Under the pieces are notes generated by a model. That model saw only the letters and a list, made by a program, of their open reading frames with translations. It ran no database searches and was not told where the DNA came from. Positions 12,556 to 24,731 of a stretch of DNA of 64,000 nucleotides are shown here, one piece after another. Source of the stretch: Cryptococcus deneoformans JEC21 (Eukaryota; Basidiomycota; Tremellomycetes; Tremellales; Cryptococcaceae); contig NC_006694.1 of assembly GCF_000091045.1 (NCBI RefSeq), positions 416,501 to 480,500 of the forward strand, read 5' to 3'. The position numbers and the translations under genes are program-made. The number at the start of each line of letters is the position of its first letter. Position 1 is the first letter of the stretch.

Positions 12556-12784
12556 GGTTGGACAAGTGTTACAAGTGTTGGATGGATTGTTTTTGTTTAT
12601 GGTGAAGACATTCGTTGGATGGTGGTGGAAGTAGGTTATATAGGCGCCACTCGCTGAGTAATCGGGATTCGCCGACAATCACCGAATATGCTCGAAGCCG
12701 CGAGCCTCGACGTCACCGGCGGCGGGGGGAGTTGTCTGACTGTAGAGTGGCTGAGTGTCATCTCCTCCTCTCCATCCATACACA

Positions 12785-13947
12785 ATGCCCTCCCGCGCAG
12801 AAGACCTCATCGCAAAGGCAGAGAAGAAGGCCTCCTCCTCGGTCGGGTGGTTCGGCAGCTCATCCTCAAAGTGGGAAGAAGCAGCCGACCTCTTCAGCCA
12901 GGTCAGTCAGCCATCCACACAAACCCAGCAACTGGCGGCTAACCAGGAACGTGCAGGCTGCAATCGCATTCAAAATCGACAACAAGTGGCAAGAGTCCGG
13001 CCAGGCTTACGAAAGGTGCGTTTCTGTCTAGCGTCCATGTATATATATATATATATGCGTACATGCGCGGGTGTCTAACCGATTATAGGGAAGCAGCATG
13101 TCGCCTCCGTTTAAATGAGAACAACGACGCCATGAACGCGTTCCACAACGCCGCCAAGAGTTACAAGAAGAGCAACCCCGAGGGTGTGTCCTGTGTCTTT
13201 GTAGCAAGAGATAAAGCGGGGCTGACGGCTGCCGTCTCTTAGCCGCCGTGACTGCTTTGCACCAAGCGATCAAGCTCTTAATTGAATCAGGTCTTTTCAG
13301 GCAAGCGGCGGATAGGGAAAAGGAAATTGCCAACATTTACGCCCAAGATGGTATCGATCCGGCCAAGGCCCGAGACAGTTTTGTCAGAGCAGGAGACTGG
13401 TACAAGCAGGAAGATGCCAATGCGTATGTCCTTTTCTCTTGAAATCTTTCAAGCCCGGAAGCTGATAGTGTTGAGTTAGAACGGCAAATCAGTGTTACCA
13501 ACAAGCCGCCGAGATTTCTGCTGATCTTGGAGATTTCCAAAAATCCATGGAATTGTACCAAACTGTGGCAGACTGGAGCTTGACAAGTGCTCTGACAAAG
13601 TATTCTGTCAAGGAGTACTGGCTGCGCGCTGCTCTTTGTTCAATGGCTATGGGTGTGAGTGAACGTCTTGCTTTGTATATTCCCGTTGTTATTAACATTT
13701 CATGTAGGACCTCGTCACCACCCACAAGCTCCTCACGGAATTTGCGCAAAAAGACCTTACATTCCCCTCTACGCGAGAAGCCAAATTCGCCAAGGATCTT
13801 ATGGACGCATGCGAGGAAGCCGATTTGGAGAAATTTACTGGCACGGTGTATCAATATGACCAAGTGACCAAGCTGGATAACTGGAAGACGGGTGTGTTGT
13901 TGAAGATCAAGAAGGCCTTGGAGGAAGACGAGGGTGGTTTGACATAG
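12785..13947 (+). CDS. SEC17: alpha-SNAP, SNARE disassembly adaptor
   Basis: Six exons (12785-12901, 12957-13015, 13089-13183, 13243-13423, 13480-13654, 13708-13947) encode 288 aa, near the usual 290. Typical blocks are present: AEKKASSSVGWFGSSSSKWEEAADLF at the N-terminus, the TPR-like helices EAACRLRLNENNDAMNAF, QADREKEIA-type helices and DLVTTHKLLTEF, and the acidic end with LLKIKKALEEDEGG, which contacts NSF. It bridges SNARE bundles and the ATPase Sec18/NSF after membrane fusion. Intron 2 carries an AT dinucleotide run. The stop is 105 bp from the stop of the convergent ribosomal-protein gene. Confidence 0.93.
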
Positions 13948-14052
13948 AACATTCTGTGATGGAAGCGCATGTGTTTGGATACCCGTGTTCTTGTTGTACA
14001 GATCCTGGATGCAGCCTACATGTATCGAGTCCTGAATATGCATATAAACAAC

Positions 14053-14870
14053 CTATGATGACTTGGCCTCCTCCTCCTTGAGCTTCTCCGCTGGCTTTTC
14101 CTCCCTGGCAGCGTCAACAATCTTTTGCACACCCTCAGCCTGATCCTCTCCCTCTCCTTCGCTCAAAGCCTTGACCAGCTCTGCAGCAGCATCCTGTATC
14201 CTCTTCTCCTCGACCTCCATCTCAATCTCATTCTGCCCTTCGGCCTCCTTCCTGCCAAACCCAAGTTCAACCCATTCATGGATGTACGCCTTCATACCCA
14301 CTCCCGGGAGCGCATTCTGTCTGAGATATCTCAGCCACAAATCGATCGCCTCGCGATCGGCATCATACACCTTGATCGCCCTCTTGTGTGTCCGGCGCTC
14401 AAAGTTTTCCTGTGCCTTCTTCTTCACGAACGGTGATTTTAACACGGTGTACAAGCTCTTCTCCCTAGGGAGGAAAGCAGGAAGGGAGGTTGGGATGTTG
14501 AGAGAGTGGGCAGAGTGGACTGCAAATTGGGATACGAGGTCGAGGTTATAAGGGTGGTGGGCTTGGAGGTGGAGAGTCGCGACGTGGATGCCGTGGGTTG
14601 GCGGGTGCGGGGTGACAGGAGGCATGGAAAGAAATTTTATGCCGGGAAGCGGAACCGGGAGGGCGGTTTCAGAGTTGCCGGGGGTGGTAGCCACGGGAGC
14701 ATCATGGCGGGGGGTGGTTGTGCTGTAGAATGTGAGTAATGTAATTTGAGTTGTAGCGAGAGCAAGACACACCTCAGGTAGCGCGACGATGAAGCGGCGG
14801 CGTTGAGAGCAGCTGCGGGGCGGATGAAGGCGCGCGCCGAGAGCGCTGAGCGGGCCGCAGGGAGAGCCAT
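14053..14870 (-). CDS. mitochondrial small-subunit ribosomal protein uS10m (Rsm10 type)
   Basis: Two exons (14870-14773 and 14722-14053) with a 50-nt intron give 255 aa. The first exon is an Arg/Ala-rich amphipathic leader (MALPAARSALSARAFIR) typical of a mitochondrial import signal. The core THGIHVATLHLQAHHPY, SLNIPTSLPAFLPREKSLYT, FVKKKAQENFERRTHKRAI is the S10 fold, including the PREKSLYTVLKSPFVKKKAQE-type stretch diagnostic of mitochondrial S10. The C-terminal third is a charged Glu-rich extension common in fungal mitoribosomal proteins. It diverges from the PLP-binding protein gene across 213 bp. Confidence 0.88.
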
Positions 14871-15083
14871 GCTGGGGAGTCGAAGACGAGGAAAAGAGGA
14901 TGTGGTTTTACAAGTGTCAACAGAGCGAGTTGCCGGCTGGCGAGGAAAGAAAGGGCTGGGACGAAAAAGCAGTTCGAGTTTCGTCGGTCCCACGCGAGAG
15001 TCACGCGGAAACCACGTGCGAGTCTCCGACTTGCTACTCTTCTCTATCCCACTCAGCCATTCTCCATCTGCACCTTTATACGC

Positions 15084-16096
<1,013 letters not shown>

Positions 16097-16275
16097 AATA
16101 TAACAAAATATTAGTAGGTGTGCAGATGTATGGGGCACTTGTATCTTATAATAATGATAATGGAGAAAGAAAAAAAAGTCGCTTGGTTTTCCTTGGTAAT
16201 TAACTAGTAATACATTATCCTAACATTAATCGCTCTGTATTAGTCGTAACAAAAGTACAGGGAAAGAAACGCTGT

Positions 16276-19200
16276 TTATCGGAACGGGAACCCTCCTTGA
16301 GCCTGATCAGGGAAGAAAAAAGGGGAGTCAGCAAATCTGCTATATTTTCCAATACCAGCAAATGTAAGAAACCACCACCACACACTCACCTCACCCGGCC
16401 CGACGTTCATCCAGAAATCCTGCAGATCCAACCCGACATTCGCCAATCCCATCGGATCATCCACTCCATTCCCACCTTGGCCAGCTCCACCAGCCGTACC
16501 GGCTGTTCCGAACCCAAACCAATCATCAAGCGTGGTGAACCCCAAGTTATGATGGTCGTTCATACCCAAATTCAAACCGTCTGATGACTGCGCCACACCA
16601 AATTCCATGAATGGCTGTTGGTGCGGCGGCGCGACGTATGGCGCAGACATTTCTGTAGAAGGACCCGTAGTAAAGGAGACTGGGGTTGTAGGGTATGGGA
16701 ATGTGACTGGCTGAGTGTACTGCTGCAAGACCGGTAACTGCCACGTCGGCGTATTGACGGCGTGTTCGTTTGGCATAGCATGAGGCCGGGCAGGTTGAAA
16801 TGTCGACGGCCGTGGGTCAAACTGTTGGGGCGGAGGCACTGTATTGGGAGAGGTAGAAGTCTGGGATGGACTGACGCGGACCTCTGGGGCCCGGTTTTGC
16901 GTACGAGGAAGTCTGACCGTCTGAGAGCCATTGGGGCTTTGAGTGCTTTTGACGTCTGATAACCCGGCAAGCTTATTGCGGAGTGCTTCGAGCTGCTTGC
17001 CGTATCGTACCGCGGGGTACTCTTCGTCTGTCGAGCACTGAGCAAAGCAAGTGCAAAGCCGGTCAATCAAATCAAGGGTTCTACAATCTTGTTCAGTACC
17101 CAAAAAAAAAGAAAAATGGAGAATGTACTCACCTTTTGTGGTCCGCTCTGAGCATAGCCCCTGAGTAAATAGCTTTCAACAGCACAATCGCTCCATACGT
17201 GAACCACAATAAGAACCTTGAAGGCAGATAAGGCAGCGCTCCACCAGGGTACAGATTATCCACGCAAATGTGTATAAGTTCTCTCGCGGCGTCACACATT
17301 TGGAAAATGTATCGCGCATCGGGACTTTGAGCAGCACCCCGCGGGAAAAGACTGAGAGACGGTTTGGCGAGTTTTGTCGTACCTCCTTGTTCCTTGTGCC
17401 GTTGTTCCAAGAGTTTGTACTCTTCTTCGCCTCGGATAGTTGCCCGTTCGACGTGCGCTTGCTGCAAGAGACGTCAGTTGATAACATTATGTAAGTAGGC
17501 CAAGTAGGTACTGACGAAACTGAAGGCACATATATAGAGCTGTATGTAGTAGAACATGACCCAGACAGTGTCAGTGAGAGGGAACAGTGTCCATTTTTTA
17601 CGTCGCCATAAAATCTTGAACCCATCCAGCGATCGTGCCATTTCGTCAATATATTTGAAGTACTCTCCGTAACTAACAACCATCAGCATTTCTCGGGTAC
17701 TTGTCCCATAAAGAAGACAAAAAAAAATTTAAAAAAATACCTACACAACAAGTGACCTTGTTCTCGCCGCATTAGGATAAAGTACATCATGCGCGTTACT
17801 CATCATCATCGTCAGTTCCAGATACGCCTGTACCAAACTACCCAAGTCATCTTGTGGATGATCGCTATGAGGATCGCCAGGCCTGATTTCGCGTAAAAAG
17901 GGGAAATTGACGAGAGCAGCGGCAGGGCCAGTTTGAGCAGAGGAAGAGTAGCCTTGGAAACAGACTGCGCCACCTCGTGTCCAGAAACCTTTACCGAGTC
18001 GCATAGAGACACTAGGAAAAAAAATTAGCGTTTGGAATAAAATCCAAAGCTAAAACTAATCAACTCACTGTCTGTCAAAAAGGTAGCAGTCTTGCCAAAC
18101 AATCAGCATCACGTCAATTCGTGTAGGGACATGGTCGCACTCACAGACCCAAACCAACTTTGCCCTCTCCAACTCCAGCGTTCTCTCTGTCTCCGGTATC
18201 AACTGCAGACCCAACTTATCCAACCCCATCTCATACGCACTCCTCACCGCCAAACCTATCATCTGCCAAGCCTGCCTGTTCTCCACACCGTGCGGCTCTT
18301 CTATCGCATCCGTCTCGGTAGAATCATCAGACATCATCTCACGTGAAGTGCGTGGCAGGTTCTCGGCGAGTAAAAGGAGGGATTCGACGAGGCCTATGGT
18401 GGGTGGTTCACCGAGGCATTGGACTTTGGAGATCCACCTGCGCATGACTGCCCATGAGCGTTCATGGATCTCTCTCATCTCTGGCGTGTTTTCCACCCGG
18501 CTCGAAATGATGATGATGGTCGCCAAAAGGTATTTTTCGTTTTGGGCAAAGACGGATAATTGTTCAAGCGTCCTTGGGATGCCATCCGAGGGAATAATTG
18601 GCTAAAGTTTAGAGTTAGCATTTTCTGAATTTTGAGTTGAGCAATGCAAGAAGCGGAGACACTAACGAAAAAGTGATGGTGACACCTGAAAAACATGTCC
18701 ACAAGTCTTGTCGTCTGCTCAACGCTGAGGATTCCCAATTTAACCAGAGGGAACTGCGCCAGCTTTGCCAGCTGCATTTCTTTTTCCGGAGACGACGGCG
18801 CTCCCCTCATTTGCTGCTGATGACCTCCCATACCTGTAGAATCGACAGTGCCTGGCACGCTATGGCCGTCATGCCTATCAGATCTCTCTTCTTCACCATC
18901 CCTATTTGCTGCCTGACCACTAGCAAGCGCAAGGATCTGCAACGCATCACTCTCATTACGCATGTCTGCTACAACAATACTACTTGGATCGGCAGCGTGC
19001 AACGGTGGATTGGCCGTGCGTCTTCGTCTGGGTGAAGGAGGAGAGTCTGGGTATCCTGTGGCTGTGTGAGACTGAACATTAGACAGTGTGGGTCGGGTCT
19101 GTGGAGTTGCATGGTCGGCGGAAAAGCTAGTTTGAGGAGACGATTGTGAACTGGAAGATGTATGGCCGAAATGCTGACGGTATCGAGCGGGTGGCGGAGA

Positions 19201-19713
19201 ATGACCTAGAAGATTATGCACAGATGGATGTCGGGGCTGTGGAGGCGGTTGAGGGTACGGAAAAGTCTGGGAGGAATGTTCTTCGCCCGACGTAACTTCG
19301 GCTGTGGAACGACCCAGTGGGCGCGGCGGATCTTCGTCCTCTCTGGAAATGTCTTCTGAATCCGTACGTGCCCTCTTCTTGTTGTTTCCTCCCCGGCGAG
19401 AGGGAGCAAACACACATTCTCGGCTTTCGCGCTTGCATCGGCTGCATGGCGGAGAAGAGGGCGCGTCAATGTCTCCCTATGAAGATTGTGGATCAGCATG
19501 CGTATGGCGTAGATAGCGAGACCCGGAATACTTGCGAGATCGCACTTTGCTTTGCGAGACCTGCAGTGGAGGCTGTGAGGTGCGTGCTGGTGTCAGTACC
19601 GAGAGGAGGATGGCGGTGGGCGGACCGCTGGGACTGGCTCTGTGAGTGGGTGCTTACCAAGCGCGGTATCCTCTCCTGATCTTTTCCCTCGAGGCTGCTG
19701 ATAGATCATTCAT
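16276..19713 (-). CDS. Zn2Cys6 transcription factor with fungal-specific regulatory domain
   Basis: Ten exons (19713-19658, 19572-19532, 19472-18667, 18601-18145, 18090-18069, 18011-17745, 17672-17516, 17461-17133, 17080-16390, 16302-16276) give 950 aa. The zinc cluster is reassembled from three exons: RGYRACLHCRSRKAKCDLA then SPPCSRCKRESRECVF. The first Cys codon is split as TG/C across an 85-nt intron. The middle (LVDMFFRCHHHFFPIIPSD, RAKLVWVYCYLFDR, GFWTRGGAVCFQGY) matches the fungal-specific transcription factor domain. The C-terminal quarter is low complexity (Pro, Gln, Gly). The start at 19713 is chosen because the cluster follows directly; an in-frame ATG at 19767 would add 18 residues. 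Regulated genes are unknown. Confidence 0.85.
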
Positions 19714-19864
19714 TTGGGTCGCTGTGCATCTGCAGGGGGAGGAAGGAAGGAAGAATGTAGAACGCATGCGAATCAGAGTAAACGAGAGATCACGATCTAG
19801 GCACGGCTTGTTGTTGCCCCATGTGACGCCGCCGCACTGCCGCCGGCGGCTTTTCGGTGCACCA

Positions 19865-19948
19865 CTGTCCGTGCACAACTGTCCGTGCACAACTGTCCGT
19901 GCACAACTGTCCGTGCACAACTGTCCGTGCACACCTGTCCGTGCACTC
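19865..19948. repeat. 14-bp tandem repeat, about six units, in a divergent promoter
   Basis: The unit CTGTCCGTGCACAA is repeated head to tail: four perfect copies (19865-19920) and two with single or few changes (19921-19934, 19935-19948). Each unit contains the palindrome GTGCAC. The array lies in the 257-bp gap between the start codons of the zinc-cluster regulator and the R3H-associated gene, 152 bp from the first and about 22 bp from the second, so it could act on either. Confidence 0.9.
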
Positions 19949-19970
19949 TTCCACGCACACCACGGAAGCA

Positions 19971-21566
19971 ATGGCAGACAACGCAGCAGCACCAGCACCG
20001 TAAGCGCCACCCCGCGCCCGCAGAGCACTTACTTCCGCAGCCTCTACCTCCCCGCCATCCTCCAGAACCCCGCAAACAGGGCAGCTCGCCAGGTGCACGC
20101 ACACAACGCCCAGCAGAGGGAAAAGGCTGCAGCTCGCCGTGAACGCGACACCAGGTCAAACGCCGCCCCAGAGTACAATGGGAAAGGCAAGAGGGTAATA
20201 AGGCGACTTGACAATGGTGTGTGCCCTTCTATGTGGTTAGTATATGGGTGGCGGCTGATAGGGCACCACTCGTACCAGCGGCCTTTGCCTCGAATCCGCA
20301 TATCGTACGTCCAACAAAAACCGACTATGCTCCTCCAGTACCGCTTCAAGCACGTCCTTCGCGCCCATCGTTCCCGGCCGGCGCAATCCCACGCTCCACG
20401 CCCGTCCCTCCGGCTCTCGTCCCCGAACGAGACCCCTTTTCTCCAGACTCTCGTCAAGGCTCATTCTCCACTTCGTTGAAGGGAACCCGTGCTATGCTCC
20501 GCAAGCGAGGTAAACGGGCTGAAGGCCTAGTCACCAAGGCAGATGCCGAAATCAGAAAGTGGCTCGGCGGAGAGTGGGGTGATTTGAATGCACAGGAAGA
20601 CGGGCAGTGGCGAGTCATTGATGAACGACTAGTCGACTATGCTTCCGAAGCGGGAGCTGCGTCTACTTCATCTGCCGCCCGAAGGCTTCCCACACATCGA
20701 GGCCTTGACATCTTGCCGGATCTCCCCATCGAGAATGGTCAAATTCCTGCCATCTTGGAAATCTCGCGCTCACCTGCGCACCTGACCTGGTGCCTTTCTG
20801 AAAGCTTTGACCGTCTCGTCATCCATCTTCTTTCTCGCTATTACGAGCTTGCTTCGTGGAGTGAGTCGATGATCCTTCTCACTTCAATAAAATAATAATA
20901 GTAAAATGGTGTGCTGACAGAAGCGCAGGCCAAGACCTTGCAACAACCTCGGGCCAAATTCTTCGAGTCACTCACGTCGTTGTCCCTTCTATCGCACAGC
21001 CCAACCGCCATCCCATCGCTGGTCATAGTCTAGCCACTCCAGAAACCAGCGAAGTCTCTGGCCAATCGTCTTCCGAAAGCAACTATCATTCGAGCTATCA
21101 CTCGCTTTCCGAGGGCGAGTCAAATGAATCGAGCGGATTCACAGAATCCGACAGCGACACTGCAACCGAAATGGGCGATGCAGAGATCGTCAGCTACTCT
21201 GTCGAGGGCGATACCACCATCACGCCCATACCAGAGATGTCCGACCTGTCCTTATCGGAAAACGAGAACGAATTGATAAGAACCTTTTCAACGACGTCTT
21301 CCCGATATGCGTCCTCGGAGGGCGGTTCCGACTTTGGCACTCTCGGCGATAGCTTGACGATCCCAAGGACGTCCGGTCATGAGAGTGAAGATAGCATGGC
21401 AGGCGGATGGGTAGATATGGACGACGAGTCTGACTTTGGGGATATACCCGGTTTTTCGCGTCTCAGAATTGATGCAATGTACGGCCGTATAAACCCAGGG
21501 GTGAGAGTATCGGCAAGAGGATGGGAAAGCAAACCCACGTTCTTCGAGTATTTGTATGGTGTATAG
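19971..21566 (+). CDS. R3H-associated N-terminal domain protein
   Basis: Four exons are proposed (19971-19999, 20041-20216, 20279-20860, 20929-21566), giving 474 aa. The N-terminal third (YNGKGKRVIRRLDNAAFASNP, HIVRPTKTDYAPPVP) matches the R3H-associated N-terminal domain. The region around EISRSPAHLTWCLSESFDRLVIHLLSRYYEL may be the linked R3H-like single-strand nucleic-acid-binding fold. The C-terminal half is Ser/Glu-rich with no known domain. Exon 1 is uncertain: the intron would be only 41 nt, or 26 nt if the upstream AG is used, so the true N-terminus may differ. The function of the family is poorly known. Confidence 0.65.
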
Positions 21567-21770
21567 ACGGTTAGACATGCATTTGATTTACGCGTCTGCA
21601 TAATAATACCGGATATTATTAACAACATGATAGATCAAAATCCAAGCGAAAAAGAAAAAATTAAAAAAGGGATCGAAATCAAAAGGTGTATCGATAGATG
21701 AAATCGTCGTTTGGCTGATGTGGTATACAATCAAACACATATCTGTTTAGCGTTCCGTTCGTAGATTGTT

Positions 21771-22377
21771 TTAAAGGTGCGTAATAGCCTTTCTGTCAAG
21801 AGGAGTTCCTACAGTCAAGATGGTAAGAAGCTGGACTTGCATTATCTACATCACGCTCATCACTTACCATCAGGGGCGATACCGTTCTTGGCAAGAATGC
21901 GGTTATGCCTGATCAACCTCGCCTGATCAAACGTGCACCTTTCAATCGCCCTATCCCCGAACATCAGTATCCACCCATATTCAAGATTTCCTCCACAACT
22001 CCACACCAATCCCCCGTACTCACATTATCCTCCTGACTTCCTCCACACCGGCCTCATCAAGCCCCAACCTCCCTTCACCACTTCCCTCCCCATTATTCGC
22101 CTCCAAATCAAAGTTTCCACTGCTCATACCCGCTTCCGCCTGGTCTGCGAAAGAGTATGATTCTAATGGAGTGTAATGCGATAATCGGTTGACGACTGTG
22201 TCTGGGAGAAAACGGGCGGCAAGAGGGAAGAGGCGTGCGCGGTAGTAGATTAAGACTGGCGGGGGTTGAGAGGTGAGTATGCGTTGTATGCCTTGCAGTG
22301 AATGTGAAGCCACGAAGAAATAACGTACGGAATGCAACGACAAGGAACACGGAAAGGGCAGAGAGGTGGAAGAACAT
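21771..22377 (-). CDS. small single-pass membrane protein, function unknown
   Basis: Four exons (22377-22329, 22255-22024, 21950-21868, 21808-21771) with in-phase splice sites encode 133 aa. Residues 2-22 (FFHLSALSVFLVVAFLLIYYR) form one N-terminal membrane anchor, followed by a basic flank and an acidic Gly/Glu-rich linker. The C-terminus (VEEVRRIM, ARLIRHNRILAKNGIAPDG, PLDRKAITHL) looks like a compact helical module. I do not recognise the family. The anchor plus short helical tail is reminiscent of small ER-anchored ubiquitin-pathway proteins, but no CUE motif is visible. Confidence 0.6.
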
Positions 22378-22628
22378 GGTGTATGGGTATATAAGATGGA
22401 CAATGAAAGTCAATAACAAAGGGTCAAATGGAGAATGCAGACATCACATTTGATCTAATGCACAGCGGGCCGACGTCGTTGCGCGCGCAGCTTATTATAT
22501 AATGTTCAGAGCCAAACATATAGCTTACGTAACACACTTTGGAAAAAAAAGTTCAAAAGCAGCTACCCGCAAAGAACAGGTCAAAACTCTTCGTCTATAA
22601 ACAAAAAGTAACTCAATTTCCATCCGCC

Positions 22629-24226
22629 ATGTCTGGCCTTTCACTCGCCCAACAGCTCAAGCAGCTCCATTCAAACAATGTATCTGTCCCAGATCCCGAA
22701 AGCGCCTACTCCAACCTCGACTCACACGATATCCAGCGAAAAGGCGATGAGGGACGAGAACATTATGTTGACGTGGGACCATCTAGACTGAGGATGGAGC
22801 TTGGAGGCACCGGTGGTGGGACTTTGACTGGACCAAAGTACGAAGGTGTGAAGACTGGAAGGATGAAGATTTTCGACGACGACGATGACGATGATGATGA
22901 TAGAGAGGGAAATGGAAGTGAAGAGGGTAGCGATGGTGAGGGAGATGAAGATGAGGATGGGGATGAAGATGACGAAGATGAAGAGGACGAAGATGAGGAT
23001 GAAGAGGAAAGTGATGAAGACGAGCAAGGTGAGGATGAAGACGAAGATGAGGAAGAGCAGCCCCAACCTCGAGCCAACGGCTCAAAGCAAGCGCTCGATC
23101 CCGTCGCTTCTCTCAGAAATTCTCGTCTTAAAGATGTTGAAAAGGGCCAAGCCATCCGAAAGCAAAAGGTGAGTCTAATGGCGAAAATCGGCTCGTTACA
23201 ATCTAACGCATCTCCTAGGCTCTCTTTGAATCCCTCATCACCCTCCGTATCACGTTCCAGAAAGCCCTCACTGCTTCCAACACCGTCCCCCCCACCCTTC
23301 CCGAAGACCCGGAAAACGAACTTGCTTATAAAAAGGCTTCCATCCTCAAGAGTCTCGGTGAACTCAATGAACGTCTTTTTACTTTGAGAGAATCTATCAG
23401 TTTGCCGGGCGAATTAGGAGAGGACGTTTCGCTCGGCAAGAGAAAAAGGGCCGAGGGTGATGATGCTCAAGGGCAAGCATATTGGATAAAAGCTGCCAAG
23501 GAGTCATTGGGTATTGCGGACAGGTATGTATATCTGATTTTATAGCCGAACATGGCAACTAATACGTCCCAGATCCCATCCCCAACTCTTACCCATCCTC
23601 AATAAATGGTCTAGCAAAATTCAAGCGGCTTCCTTGCAGCTCGGCTCAAAACAAGCAGGTGGAAGCAAGTTCCTTCAACAGATGAAGAACGGTGCTGGCG
23701 GCGTTGTCGAAGCTATCGAATCTGGTATCAACAGCAAGGCAAGTTGTTTTTATATGTTCAACTTTTACCATTTTTGCTGACAACCACTATAGCGCGAGGC
23801 CGAAAAGACATTGATGGAGAGTGAAGAGACTGGATATCGAGCTCTGCTTCGTGAAGTTATCGAATCTCGATCTGGTTCTGGTCCTGCTGCCGACTTGACT
23901 CACTTGAGAAGAGAAAAGAAGAAGAAGCGAGAGGCTGAGCGTGGAGGTAGTAAAGGAAGGAAGCTTCGGTGAGTGGTCGTGGCTGCGAATCCAGTACAGC
24001 AATTGACTGATTTTTCATTAGTTATACTGTGCATGAGAAAGCGCAAAACTTTGTTGTCCCCATTCCCCTTTCTCATGGGTGGCACGAGGAGCAAGTGGAT
24101 GAGCTGTTTTCAAGTCTGTTTGGTGGTGTAGGCATGAAGGGTGCAACAGCTGAAAAGACTGTGGGATTGGATGTCGGCACTGCTGATGAGGGACTGGCGG
24201 AGCTTGGTGGCTTAAGGGTATTCTAG
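22629..24226 (+). CDS. BFR2: Bfr2/AATF (TRAUB-domain) ribosome-biogenesis protein
   Basis: Five exons (22629-23168, 23219-23523, 23573-23738, 23793-23968, 24022-24226) give 463 aa. An N-terminal [13 protein letters not shown] is followed by about 90 residues of nearly continuous Asp/Glu, then the AATF leucine-zipper-like region ([33 protein letters not shown]) and the C-terminal TRAUB domain ([30 protein letters not shown]). This is the nucleolar small-subunit processome factor Bfr2, AATF/Che-1 in animals. Intron 3 (23739-23792) begins GCAAGT, a GC-AG junction; no GT donor there keeps the frame. Confidence 0.88.
23739..23792 (+). other. GC-AG intron in BFR2
   Basis: Exon 3 ends AAG and the intron begins GCAAGT, a donor with perfect U1 pairing apart from the T-to-C change. 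Joining at this GC restores the frame (NSK to REAEK); the nearby GT would not. Confidence 0.75.
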
Positions 24227-24731
24227 ATATGTAGATGTGGATGTGTACATCTCTGGACTGTGTATTGTATTTGATTATAAATCCATATTCAGGTACCCGA
24301 CGGGACATCATCCAATCGTGACCAGAATCGAACCAAGACAAACTGCTTTACATTTACTACACTCAAGGTGCTGATAGCGGCGACTCGGGATCCCCAACCT
24401 GGGTTAAGCACCGATGGCTAAATGGGCAATTAGTTGGACAGATGAATAGCACCGCGGTCTCGCTCCTCACCAAATGACACAACATCTGTCATAAGCAAAC
24501 AACCCTCCTTTTACTACGTTGCTAGTTGTGGCTTACGACGGGCGAGCAAGTGTACGAGGATTATACATTCTTCCAGCATAAGTAAACCAAAACTTTCCTG
24601 ACTTCTAAATTATATCTTGAAACTTCCTGCGCCAATTTTTCAACTCTTATCGGTCTTTTTTCCTCTCTTTCTTCCACTTCCTGGAGGTGTGATTTTTTCC
24701 TTATTTGTTCTTCCTCGTACCCAACCGAGAC
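24227..24731. other. intergenic, convergent 3' ends of BFR2 and GH79
   Basis: This 505-bp gap lies between two stop codons. It holds short complementary words (GGTGCT at 24367-24372, AGCACC at 24407-24412 and 24448-24453) and an imperfect B-box-like word near 24328-24336, but no cloverleaf could be drawn. I see no gene. Confidence 0.5.

Noticed and set aside
13039..13055. AT dinucleotide run in an alpha-SNAP intron
   Set aside because: Short microsatellite inside an ordinary intron, without further structure.
19646..20479. Long plus-strand open frame covering the 14-bp array and the R3H-associated exon
   Set aside because: It overlaps the start of the divergent zinc-cluster gene and would translate a tandem repeat; the conserved domain starts only after 20 kb.
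22763..23155. Minus-strand Ser-rich ORF
   Set aside because: It is the reverse of the acidic tract of BFR2.
24322..24340. B-box-like word (minus strand GGTTCGATTCT) suggesting a tRNA
   Set aside because: The flanking stem pairs badly (mostly G-U), no A box or acceptor stem is found at the right distance.
24367..24453. GGTGCT/AGCACC inverted words that might form a structured RNA
   Set aside because: The stem is only 6 bp with a 34-nt loop, and no snRNA, snoRNA or 5S motif was recognised.
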